Shown here: in pieces, positions 7,569 to 13,004 of the stretch
How the letters are laid out: every line of letters begins with the position of its first letter
Numbering within the stretch: position 1 is the stretch's first letter
NCBI GenBank assembly: GCA_947072805.1
Contig: CAMTJK010000063.1
Location: forward strand, 1-13,305
Reading direction: 5' to 3'
Source: an uncultured Prevotella sp.
GTDB lineage: Bacteria > Bacteroidota > Bacteroidia > Bacteroidales > Bacteroidaceae
DNA: 13,305 bases
Notes under the pieces: generated by a model
What the model was told of the DNA's origin: nothing
The model's database searches: none
What the model saw: only the letters and a program-made list of their open reading frames with translations
Program-made: the position numbers and the translations under genes

Positions 7569-8450
7569 ATGGAACGGATGGAAATTGATGCCATGAGGCA
7601 GATACCCCTTGCGGACTTCCTCGCACGGTTGGGACATGAGCCTGTCCGAAGAAGCGGCAACGAGCTGTGGTATATCGCCCCGTATAGGGGCGAGCGCACA
7701 CCCTCTTTCCGTGTGAACGTGGCGAAACAACTCTGGTATGACTTCGGGCTTGGCAAGGGCGGCGACATCTTCACGCTTGCCGGGGAGTTTATCCGAAGTG
7801 GCGACTTCATGGAACAAGTGAAGTTCATAGCGGAAACCGCCAATATGACGGTGACCGGATGTGAAAAGCCCGCCTATCTCCCGAAACAGGTTGAACCCGT
7901 CTTTGAGGATGTGGAGTCTGTTTCGTTGCTTCGTTCTCCGCTGACGGAGTATCTGGCGGAACGGGGCATTCCTTACGTTGTCGCATCACGTTACTGCTGC
8001 CGACTGAATTACGGTGTGCGTGGCAAACGATATTTTGCCGTCGGTTTCCCGAACGTGGCGGGTGGATATGAGATCCGCAGCCGCTTCTTCAAAGGATGTG
8101 TGCCTCCGAAGGATGTGTCGCTGGTCAAGGCGGAAGGCTCTCCGTCTGACGTGTGCAGCGTCTTTGAGGGCTTCATGGACTTCCTTTCCGCTGTCACGCT
8201 CGGATTGGAAACGGGTGATTGCCTTGTGCTGAACTCCATTTCCAACGTGGAAAAGGCTATGACGTATCTGGACGGTTACGGGCGCATAGACTGTTATCTT
8301 GACCGTGACGAAGCCGGACGGCGGACGTTGGAAACGCTGAAAGGACACTATGGGGAACGTGTCTATGACCGTTCCGCTTTCTATGACAGTTGCAAGGACT
8401 TGAACGAGTACCTGCAACAGACAACGAAAAAACAGAAAACAACCATCTAA
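7569..8450 (+). CDS. traP: TraP, primase-like protein with TOPRIM domain
   Basis: TraP (293 aa from the ATG at 7569) resembles DNA primase: an N-terminal CHC2-type zinc-finger fold followed by a TOPRIM domain. The frame stays open upstream to 7431 inside traO, but the start at 7569, 8 bases after the traO stop, gives the family-like N-terminus; ATGs at 7578 and 7593 are alternatives. The CHC2 region keeps the scaffold PYRGERTPSF and LGKGGDIFTL, yet the four metal ligand positions read A37, R40, D58 and L61 instead of Cys/His. The TOPRIM catalytic residues are present: Glu200 in FEGFMDF and Asp245/Asp247 in DRDEAG. It may prime the transferred strand or bind nucleic acid in the cytoplasm. It is the only clearly cytoplasmic protein in this stretch. 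Confidence 0.88.
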   Translation: MERMEIDAMRQIPLADFLARLGHEPVRRSGNELWYIAPYRGERTPSFRVNVAKQLWYDFGLGKGGDIFTLAGEFIRSGDFMEQVKFIAETANMTVTGCEKPAYLPKQVEPVFEDVESVSLLRSPLTEYLAERGIPYVVASRYCCRLNYGVRGKRYFAVGFPNVAGGYEIRSRFFKGCVPPKDVSLVKAEGSPSDVCSVFEGFMDFLSAVTLGLETGDCLVLNSISNVEKAMTYLDGYGRIDCYLDRDEAGRRTLETLKGHYGERVYDRSAFYDSCKDLNEYLQQTTKKQKTTI

Positions 8451-8463
8451 AAATCGAAGAACA

Positions 8464-8970
8464 ATGAACATACTGAACAACAAAAACAAGAGTGTATCAA
8501 TCTTTAAGGCGGTGGCGTTATGCCTGATAGCTGCTGTGTCATTCACCCTCGTGTCGTGCGACGACGACATGGACATCCAGCAATCCTATCCCTTCACGGT
8601 GGAAACCATGCCCGTGCCGAACAAGGTGACAAAGGGGCAGACGGTGGAAATCCGCTGTAAGCTGAAAAAGACGGGCGACTTCGCCAACACCCTCTATACC
8701 ATCCGGTATTTCCAGTTCGAGGGGGAAGGCACGCTGAAAATGGACAACGGCATCACGTTTCTGCCTAATGACCGCTACCTGCTCGAAAACGAGAAGTTCC
8801 GGCTGTACTACACGGCAGATGGCGAGGATGCGCACAACTTCATCGTGGTGGTGGAGGACAATTTCGGCAACTCTTTTGAGCTGGAGTTTGACTTCAACAA
8901 CCGCAACGTGAAGGAAGACGGGGGCATTTCTGTTGTCCCCATCGGCAACTTCAAACCCCTCATACGATGA
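8464..8970 (+). CDS. traQ: TraQ, lipoprotein (DUF3872)
   Basis: This 168-aa protein matches the TraQ/DUF3872 group. Residues 13-31 form a lipoprotein signal ending in the lipobox LVSC (29-32), so Cys32 is the lipidation site. The Cys is followed at once by DDDMD. Acidic residues right after the Cys are the known lipoprotein export signal in Bacteroidota, so surface exposure is likely. The mature part is beta-rich (VTKGQTVEIRCKL, YTIRYFQFEGEGTLKM) and looks like an immunoglobulin- or PKD-type sandwich, consistent with an adhesion or mating-contact role, which is inference. The leader after traP is 13 bases and A-rich. The stop TGA at 8968-8970 overlaps the ATG of the lysozyme gene at 8967. Confidence 0.88.
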   Translation: MNILNNKNKSVSIFKAVALCLIAAVSFTLVSCDDDMDIQQSYPFTVETMPVPNKVTKGQTVEIRCKLKKTGDFANTLYTIRYFQFEGEGTLKMDNGITFLPNDRYLLENEKFRLYYTADGEDAHNFIVVVEDNFGNSFELEFDFNNRNVKEDGGISVVPIGNFKPLIR

Positions 8971-9494
8971 TGCGTGTGTTCACTGCTATCCTCTGTTCGC
9001 TTCTGGCGGTCTGTTCCGTGTCCGCATGGGACAACTGCCAAGAGGGGACGGACAGGCAGACGGCTATTTACCGACTGCCACCATTTGAGAGGGCGGTGCG
9101 ATGCACGAAGTATTTTGAGGGCTGGCACTCGGAAAAACATCACCCGTATGTGGGATATGGGCATAAGTTGTTACCGGGCGAAAGGTATTCGGCACGCACA
9201 ATGACGAAGCGGCAGGCGGACGTGCTTTTGCGGAAAGACCTGCGGAAGTTCTGCGCGATGTTCCGGCAGTTCGGAAAGGATAGTCTGCTCCTTGCCACGC
9301 TTGCCTACAATGTCGGTCCATATCGTCTTTTGGGAAGCGGGAAGATACCCAAAAGCACGCTGATACGGAAATTAGAGGCGGGTGACAGGAACATCTATCA
9401 GGAGTATATCGCTTTCTGCAACTACAAGGGGAAACGGCACGCCATGCTGCTCAAACGGAGAAAGGCTGAGTTTGCACTGCTATATGTACCGTAA
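8967..9494 (+). CDS. Lysozyme-like wall hydrolase (GH24-related), VirB1-like role
   Basis: This 175-aa protein has a Sec signal peptide (residues 1-20, ending SVSA before WDN) and a lysozyme core: FEGW at 50-53, YVGYGH at 61-66, the helical stretch MTKRQADVLLRKDL, and LATLAYNVG, typical of phage-type (GH24) muramidases. It closes the tra operon, as in related elements, and probably opens the peptidoglycan for the mating channel. The start overlaps the traQ stop (ATGA), and a second ATG follows immediately at 8970. Glu51 is the expected catalytic acid. The usual Asp and Thr of the triad are not found: between Glu51 and YGYGH the loop is about five residues shorter than in T4-type enzymes. The gene ends in two TAA codons in a row (9492-9497). 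Confidence 0.88.
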   Translation: MMRVFTAILCSLLAVCSVSAWDNCQEGTDRQTAIYRLPPFERAVRCTKYFEGWHSEKHHPYVGYGHKLLPGERYSARTMTKRQADVLLRKDLRKFCAMFRQFGKDSLLLATLAYNVGPYRLLGSGKIPKSTLIRKLEAGDRNIYQEYIAFCNYKGKRHAMLLKRRKAEFALLYVP

Positions 9495-9522
9495 TAAGTG
9501 CTATATGTGTAAATAATAAGTG
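9480..9522 (+). repeat. Imperfect tandem repeat across the lysozyme stop codon
   Basis: Two adjacent copies are seen, 9480-9500 (21 bases) and 9501-9522 (22 bases). Both begin with CTATATGT and end with TAATAAGTG, differing only in 4-5 central bases. The first copy encodes the last residues of the lysozyme (LYVP) and its stop. The second would encode LYV and a stop in the same frame. It looks like a short duplication of the 3' end of the gene. Confidence 0.8.
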
Positions 9523-9532
9523 TTTGACGAAA

Positions 9533-9569
9533 GAAACTCCGATGAAGCCGCCAACTTCATCGGATTTTC
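9533..9569. terminator. Probable bidirectional intrinsic terminator
   Basis: A perfect 9-bp stem, CCGATGAAG (9539-9547) and CTTCATCGG (9555-9563), encloses a 7-base loop. After one further pair and one mismatch it continues as GAAA (9533-9536) pairing with TTTC (9566-9569). On the + strand the hairpin is followed by ATTTT; on the - strand it is followed by AGTTTCTTTC. It lies between the 3' end of the tra operon and the end of the oppositely directed short ORF, which is where a two-way terminator is expected. Confidence 0.75.
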
Positions 9570-9574
9570 CGCTT

Positions 9575-9796
9575 TCATACATTCGGGATTGTTCCTTTGC
9601 CAATTACCTCGCCATCCCTGCAATGTTCTATGATGCTGGGCGAAAATCCCATGTCACCGATTGCGATGTGCCGGATGTACTCCATATATTCCTGACCTTG
9701 AAAATTCTTTCCCGTGAGGTTTCTGAAAATCATCTTTATTCCTGTTCCGTCATCACTGTGCAAGATGATTTTGCCGTTCTGTCTGATTGTTTCCAT
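9575..9796 (-). CDS. Short hypothetical protein (73 aa)
   Basis: I do not recognise this protein. The ORF starts METIRQNGKIILHSDDGTG and ends KGTIPNV. It has a credible soluble composition: charged, moderately hydrophobic, no signal peptide and no membrane helix. Its codons look like those of the other - strand genes. It is the last possible member of the - strand operon, but it is separated from the 105-aa gene upstream by 117 bases holding a long inverted repeat. It stops just before the bidirectional terminator, a sensible layout for a real gene. The opposing 97-aa ORF on the + strand (9524-9817) starts inside the terminator region and has a less protein-like sequence. It could also be a remnant of a longer gene. 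No Shine-Dalgarno box is present, as usual in this phylum. Confidence 0.5.
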   Translation of the reverse strand: METIRQNGKIILHSDDGTGIKMIFRNLTGKNFQGQEYMEYIRHIAIGDMGFSPSIIEHCRDGEVIGKGTIPNV

Positions 9797-9849
9797 GATA
9801 AAAACTTGTTTTTGTGAATACTATCGTAGATTGGGACAATGGTTTCTTT

Positions 9850-9893
9850 GCCTACTTTCTTATCCGCCATCATGCTCATGAAAGAAAGTAGGC
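9850..9893. repeat. Long inverted repeat (12-bp perfect stem)
   Basis: GCCTACTTTCTT (9850-9861) is the exact reverse complement of AAGAAAGTAGGC (9882-9893), with 20 bases between. Within the spacer a second small inverted repeat, TCATG (9870-9874) and CATGA (9877-9881), extends the structure. On the + strand the right arm is followed by GGCTTTTTGCC, so a T-run comes 3 bases after the stem. On the - strand no T-run follows. It lies just after the stop of the 105-aa gene (9914). It could be a terminator read on the + strand, an RNA structure, or a protein-binding palindrome. Confidence 0.75.
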
Positions 9894-9913
9894 GGCTTTT
9901 TGCCACCCACCTC

Positions 9914-10231
9914 TCAAAAACGGGTGTAAAGTCCCGTCACCATCGTGAACATTTCCTCCAGCATATCGCAGTATATCCCCTCGTGCGTTTCGATGTCCTT
10001 CGTCTTGCACTCGAAAGTCTTTTTGCTGAACGTCTTGCGGTAGAAACGCATATTGTAGAGGTCTGCCCCTCCGTCATAGATGATGTCAAGGCGGTTGGCA
10101 CTCGTCTTGTTCCTCGCAAGGCTCATGCGTAAACCGTTGCCCATGTCTATGAAATCTTTGCTTCCCGTCATGGCGGCAAAGCGTCTGCCGCCTATCTGCT
10201 CCAAAATTGTCTTTGCTATCATATCCGTCAT
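9914..10231 (-). CDS. Conserved hypothetical protein (105 aa)
   Basis: The frame is open to 10330, but the start at 10231 (MTDMIAKTILEQIGGRRF) is the likely one, because the 33 upstream codons cover the intergenic hairpin and the end of the next gene. The pattern is a helix with ILEQIGGRRFAAMTGSKDFI, then beta strands (GLRMSLARN, RLDIIYDGGADLYNMRFYR), then a helical end containing HEGIYCDMLEEMFTMVTGLYT. I recall many small proteins with this layout (IGGxRFxAMTG at the start, VTGxYT at the end) on Bacteroidales plasmids, phages and conjugative elements; no function is known to me. It has no signal peptide or membrane helix and is presumably cytoplasmic. It follows the 81-aa gene after 41 bases holding a strong hairpin. 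Confidence 0.82.
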   Translation of the reverse strand: MTDMIAKTILEQIGGRRFAAMTGSKDFIDMGNGLRMSLARNKTSANRLDIIYDGGADLYNMRFYRKTFSKKTFECKTKDIETHEGIYCDMLEEMFTMVTGLYTRF

Positions 10232-10244
10232 TTTAGGTTTATAT

Positions 10245-10268
10245 GTTGGCGGTGCGGACACCGCCAAC
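10245..10268. repeat. Strong intergenic hairpin (10-bp stem, 4-base loop)
   Basis: GTTGGCGGTG (10245-10254) and CACCGCCAAC (10259-10268) are exact reverse complements around a CGGA loop (TCCG in the - strand transcript). It fills the gap between the 81-aa gene (stop at 10273) and the 105-aa gene (start at 10231), ending 13 bases before the start codon. Neither strand has a T-run after it, so it does not look like an intrinsic terminator. In the - strand mRNA it could set RNA stability or translation of the 105-aa gene, or bind a protein. Confidence 0.75.
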
Positions 10269-10272
10269 CCGT

Positions 10273-10518
10273 TCAACATTCTGTTATCTCGGCAATGGGT
10301 GTCTGCCGTTGCAACCATTCCTTCACACATTCCATGTTGTACTCGCTCGTTATGACTGCCGTATGGCTGTCAATGGCGGTGAAACGTGTGCTTTCGTAAT
10401 CATCTATCCACTCTTTTAAGGTGGAAACTCCCCATGCTTCGGCATCATCAAAGATGCCGTCAAGTACCGCTATCGGCTCGCTGAACTTGACAATCAGTGT
10501 CTGATAGGTCGTGTTCAT
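10273..10518 (-). CDS. Hypothetical protein (81 aa)
   Basis: I do not recognise this small protein. The start chosen is the ATG at 10518 (MNTTYQTLIVKFSEPIAVLD). The frame is open 24 codons further upstream, but that part lies over the DUF3873-like gene in another frame. The start overlaps the stop of that gene by four bases (ATGA), which strongly supports both and implies coupled translation. The sequence reads as a mixed alpha/beta cytoplasmic protein: a first strand TLIVKFS, an acidic middle (FDDAEAWGVSTLKEWIDDYE), strands TRFTAIDSHTAVITSEY and a helix MECVKEWLQRQ. There is no signal peptide, membrane helix or Cys/His metal site. Its job can only be guessed from company: a module of small accessory genes in a conjugative element. 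Confidence 0.8.
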   Translation of the reverse strand: MNTTYQTLIVKFSEPIAVLDGIFDDAEAWGVSTLKEWIDDYESTRFTAIDSHTAVITSEYNMECVKEWLQRQTPIAEITEC

Positions 10519-10736
10519 CGCTTGCCCTCCTTTGCCGTCAGCCACTTGTTGCGCTCGGCTCGGCACTCGTCCAATGTAGGTTTCACACAAGAGAACAACT
10601 CTCCGTCCGTGTAGCGGTAATCGTATTGTACAAGTGTCCGCCTGCGTTTGCCAATACCCATTTGGAATTTCTCGTATTTCTCCGTTCCTGCTTCCGTGCA
10701 GGTGCTTACTCCGTTAATGGTCATTCGTGTACTCAT
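10515..10736 (-). CDS. DUF3873-like small protein (73 aa)
   Basis: This protein begins MSTRMTINGVSTCTEAGTEK and contains VQYDYRYTDGELFSCVKPTLDECR. I recognise this as the DUF3873 type of small Bacteroidales mobile-element proteins, from memory and without a search. It holds three Cys (STC, FSC, DEC) at irregular spacing, not in CxxC pairs, so a zinc site is uncertain. The centre is basic (KRRR). The protein is soluble and presumably cytoplasmic. It starts 11 bases after the upstream 85-aa gene and overlaps the next gene by ATGA. Function is unknown. The conserved YxYRYTDGELFxCxxPTLxECR block suggests a specific binding surface, perhaps for nucleic acid or a partner protein. Confidence 0.82.
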   Translation of the reverse strand: MSTRMTINGVSTCTEAGTEKYEKFQMGIGKRRRTLVQYDYRYTDGELFSCVKPTLDECRAERNKWLTAKEGKR

Positions 10737-10747
10737 AATCGTATCGG

Positions 10748-11005
10748 TTAAAATTCAACAATTAGCAATCTGTTCTCCGTATGCTTGCCCGTGTCTGACG
10801 CAAGCCGTTGTTTCAGCCAAAAGTGGCTGCGTCCGTAGCCGTAGGCGAAGAACTTGTCAAAGTCCGTGCTTTCGGACATCTGCCGTATGGCGGTCTTGAA
10901 CTCGCCCACGTTCCTTGCGAACACGGCTGTGTTCACAAGGTTGATGAGCAACATCGGGATTTGGTCGTCCCACACACTTACAAGGGTTTCAAATTTCACG
11001 TCCAT
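10748..11005 (-). CDS. Hypothetical protein (85 aa)
   Basis: I do not recognise this protein. It starts MDVKFETLVSVWDDQIPMLL and ends ENRLLIVEF. Two helical stretches (IPMLLINLVNTAVFARNVGEF and FKTAIRQMSESTDFDKFFAY) surround a small polar joint, followed by GYGRSHFWLKQRLA and a final strand. The first stretch is hydrophobic but interrupted by Asn and Arg and does not look like a true membrane helix. There is no signal peptide. It lies 25 bases downstream of the PcfJ-like gene and 11 bases upstream of the DUF3873-like gene, so it is part of the same operon. Its leader (11006-11030) is AT-rich. Composition and tight spacing support it as a real gene. Confidence 0.78.
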   Translation of the reverse strand: MDVKFETLVSVWDDQIPMLLINLVNTAVFARNVGEFKTAIRQMSESTDFDKFFAYGYGRSHFWLKQRLASDTGKHTENRLLIVEF

Positions 11006-11030
11006 ATTCTTTGTGTTTTAAAGGTTGATA

Positions 11031-12314
11031 TTATGCCGCCTTCATCCGCTGGCGGATGAGGTTGATGTTGTTGTTCACAAGGGCGATGATGCGCTCGTGG
11101 TACTCCGTGTTCCCGTTGCAGACACCACGGCTCTGCACCACCTCAAAGGTTTTCAGTGACACTTCTACCGTTTCAATCCGCTTTCCGTCAATGGTGGCGG
11201 ATAGGATAAGGGAGTCTTTCCGATTGTGGTAGCCACCCACGCAATGGTGCATCAGCCTTCCTTCCTCAATCATTTCCTCCACGCTTTCAATGACTTTCAC
11301 AAGGATAAGGTTGTCGGAGAATACAAGTCCGAAGAACATTCCTTTGGCTTTTAGATAGTTCTTCTCGTCCTCAACCGCTTTTCTGCGTTGTTCTTCAGTC
11401 CGTTCACGTTCCCTTTGGTGGTTGCGCTTTATGACCAGCTTGTCGTGTTCGGCTTTGAGGTCGGCAGGGCAGACGTATTTCGGGCTGTTCGTGTCCTTGC
11501 CGAAATGACGCAGGAGGTCTATGGTGTCACGCCACATGGAGCCGTCCGAAATGGTGTAGCCGTTGCGGATGCATATCTTGACGGATGCCCAATACTGCCC
11601 CATGTCAAAGGGACTGCGGATATAGTAACGCAACATGGCATATTGCCCTGCCTTCAAGAGTGTTTCGGCTCGGCTGTCGGAAAGGATTGCCGTGAAAAGG
11701 TCATACGGCAGGATGTTGTGATAGTCCCCCTTGAAGCCGTTGCGTTTCAGTTCGGGGATGAAACGCTGTCGGGGATAGGTGCATACGGGGTCAATGTCGT
11801 ATGCGCGGAATTTTTGGTTCTTGCGCACCTCCATGTCGCTGTACTCCGACCATAGGTCATAGTAGAACAAGGACATGCCACGCAGTCGGGCAACAGTCGT
11901 TGTCTTGCCGTCGGGTGAAATCCACCTCTGCACCACCTCAAAGGCGGAATACTCGGCTGGCTTCCCAGCTTTGTATCGGGACTTGACGGAAAAGAAACGT
12001 ACCACTTGGTACTGCTTGCAGGTGGTGACGATAGAGAAATACTCCATATCTCTGAATACGCTCTTTCGGGTGCGCAACGCTTCCAACTGCATACCGCAAC
12101 GGGGGCAGGTGCATCCGCAAAGGGTGTCCGCAAGGTCGTGGTCGCTTTTCCACGAATGTCCGCACTCGGTACAGATGTTCGTGCCGTCCGCCCTCTTGAT
12201 GGCGTAATGCTTGAAGCAATGGCGGAAAGCGTATGCCTTTTGCGTGGCGGTCAATCTCGGTAGTCGCTTGCTCAAACGTGCGACTTCCTGCTGTATGCGT
12301 GTTCTCGGTTTCAT
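11031..12314 (-). CDS. PcfJ-like protein with N-terminal zinc ribbon
   Basis: This is a 427-aa protein from the ATG at 12314 (MKPRTRIQQEV). Near the N-terminus C48-x2-C51 and C70-x2-C73 (ICTECGH, CTCPRCG) form a likely zinc ribbon. The last 75 residues hold the PcfJ core: LMHHCVGGY from about 354, then RKDSLILSATIDGKRIETVE, VVQSRGVCN and TEYHERIIALV. PcfJ is named from the enterococcal plasmid pCF10, and its biochemical role is not established. The conserved His-His-Cys and the RG-C-N motif suggest a catalytic or metal site, which is inference. A charged helical stretch (KRNHQRERERTEEQRRKAVEDE) precedes the core. The gene follows the PcfK-like gene after 2 bases, the usual PcfK-PcfJ pairing. 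An in-frame TTG at 12320 is an unlikely start. Confidence 0.9.
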   Translation of the reverse strand: MKPRTRIQQEVARLSKRLPRLTATQKAYAFRHCFKHYAIKRADGTNICTECGHSWKSDHDLADTLCGCTCPRCGMQLEALRTRKSVFRDMEYFSIVTTCKQYQVVRFFSVKSRYKAGKPAEYSAFEVVQRWISPDGKTTTVARLRGMSLFYYDLWSEYSDMEVRKNQKFRAYDIDPVCTYPRQRFIPELKRNGFKGDYHNILPYDLFTAILSDSRAETLLKAGQYAMLRYYIRSPFDMGQYWASVKICIRNGYTISDGSMWRDTIDLLRHFGKDTNSPKYVCPADLKAEHDKLVIKRNHQRERERTEEQRRKAVEDEKNYLKAKGMFFGLVFSDNLILVKVIESVEEMIEEGRLMHHCVGGYHNRKDSLILSATIDGKRIETVEVSLKTFEVVQSRGVCNGNTEYHERIIALVNNNINLIRQRMKAA

Positions 12315-12316
12315 AA

Positions 12317-12730
12317 TCAAAAGTCGAATAAGGATTGTTGAACTTGGGTTGTCTGTTTGGCGGTCTTAGCCTTGTTGCGGTTCTGCAACTTGCGGACTTC
12401 CTCCTCTTGGTATTGTCGGATAGCCTTCTGACGTGCTTCCGCCTTTTCCTCTGCCGTGAGTTCCACCACATGGTTCACGGCTATTCGGCATTGGATAGGC
12501 TTGCCCACCTCTATCTCATTTTCATCATAGTAGTGTACGGCTTGTCCGTAAATCTCTCCATCCGTGAAGCCGTTGCAACCGCTTTTCTGCACGTAGTTCA
12601 GAATGTAGGTTACGCAGTCGTCTATGTTCTTGGCAGGGTTGCGGTATTTCTTCGCAAAGAGTGCGTCCTCTGCGGCTCTCTGCTCCAGATGCATCTGTAT
12701 CGTTCTCTTGAAATGGTCTGTTCCTTTCAT
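12317..12730 (-). CDS. PcfK-like protein
   Basis: This 137-aa protein (MKGTDHFKRTIQMHLEQRAA) matches the PcfK-like group that regularly precedes PcfJ in Bacteroidales elements. The conserved part is residues 1-85: an N-terminal helix, then LFAKKYRNPAKNIDDCVTYI, then GFTDGEIYGQAVHYYDEN. After that comes a highly charged helical tail (ELTAEEKAEARQKAIRQYQ) ending in a Lys/Gln-rich stretch and the C-terminus VQQSLFDF. The terminal QxSLFDF is close to the QL[SD]LF sliding-clamp-binding motif, so a contact with the beta clamp is conceivable; this is my inference. It starts 5 bases after the upstream 85-aa gene and its stop is 2 bases from the pcfJ-like start, so they are probably co-translated. Function is unknown. 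Confidence 0.87.
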   Translation of the reverse strand: MKGTDHFKRTIQMHLEQRAAEDALFAKKYRNPAKNIDDCVTYILNYVQKSGCNGFTDGEIYGQAVHYYDENEIEVGKPIQCRIAVNHVVELTAEEKAEARQKAIRQYQEEEVRKLQNRNKAKTAKQTTQVQQSLFDF

Positions 12731-12735
12731 AATCG

Positions 12736-12993
12736 CTATATCTTTGAGGGGTTATCGTTCAAATAAAGTATGTCGCAGTCCTCCACTTCGGCAGGAAGTC
12801 CGAAAAGCGGATAGCGTGAAAAATAAGGGTGTGCGTTTCCTTCCTCGTCCGTAACGGGTGAAACGATTTGTACCTGCCAATCATTTACCCATCGGTCTAT
12901 CATACGGATTTCATCGTCCGTCAGTCCCGTTGCGTCCCCGTTGATGAGATAGCACAAACTCCACGTGGGTATCTCTTCCGTTGTCTTATTCAT
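12736..12993 (-). CDS. Hypothetical protein (85 aa)
   Basis: The start at 12993 (MNKTTEEIPTWSLCYLINGD) is chosen because the 58 upstream in-frame codons read across the small membrane-protein gene and are rich in Arg, His and Pro, as expected of a shadow frame. The protein reads WSLCYLINGDATGLTDDEIR, then a helix MIDRWVNDWQ, then VQIVSPVTDEEGNAHPYFSR and a C-terminal PAEVEDCDILYLNDNPSKI. I recall similar short proteins (ALCYLINGD...LTDEE...I) in Bacteroidales mobile elements without known function. It is acidic, soluble and cytoplasmic by appearance. It lies 11 bases after the membrane-protein gene and 5 bases before the PcfK-like gene, firmly within the operon. Confidence 0.82.
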   Translation of the reverse strand: MNKTTEEIPTWSLCYLINGDATGLTDDEIRMIDRWVNDWQVQIVSPVTDEEGNAHPYFSRYPLFGLPAEVEDCDILYLNDNPSKI

Positions 12994-13004
12994 GTCGGTA
13001 GGGA

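Noticed and set aside
9524..9817. 97-aa + strand ORF at the junction
   Set aside because: Its start lies in the terminator hairpin region and its sequence is less protein-like than the opposing 73-aa ORF.
11388..11855. 155-aa + strand ORF opposite pcfJ-like
   Set aside because: It is antisense to a clear PcfJ-family protein and has no motif of its own.
12335..12766. 143-aa ORF on the + strand, antisense to the PcfK-like gene
   Set aside because: It has Leu/Val-rich shadow composition. The opposite strand carries a recognisable PcfK-like protein with tight operon spacing.
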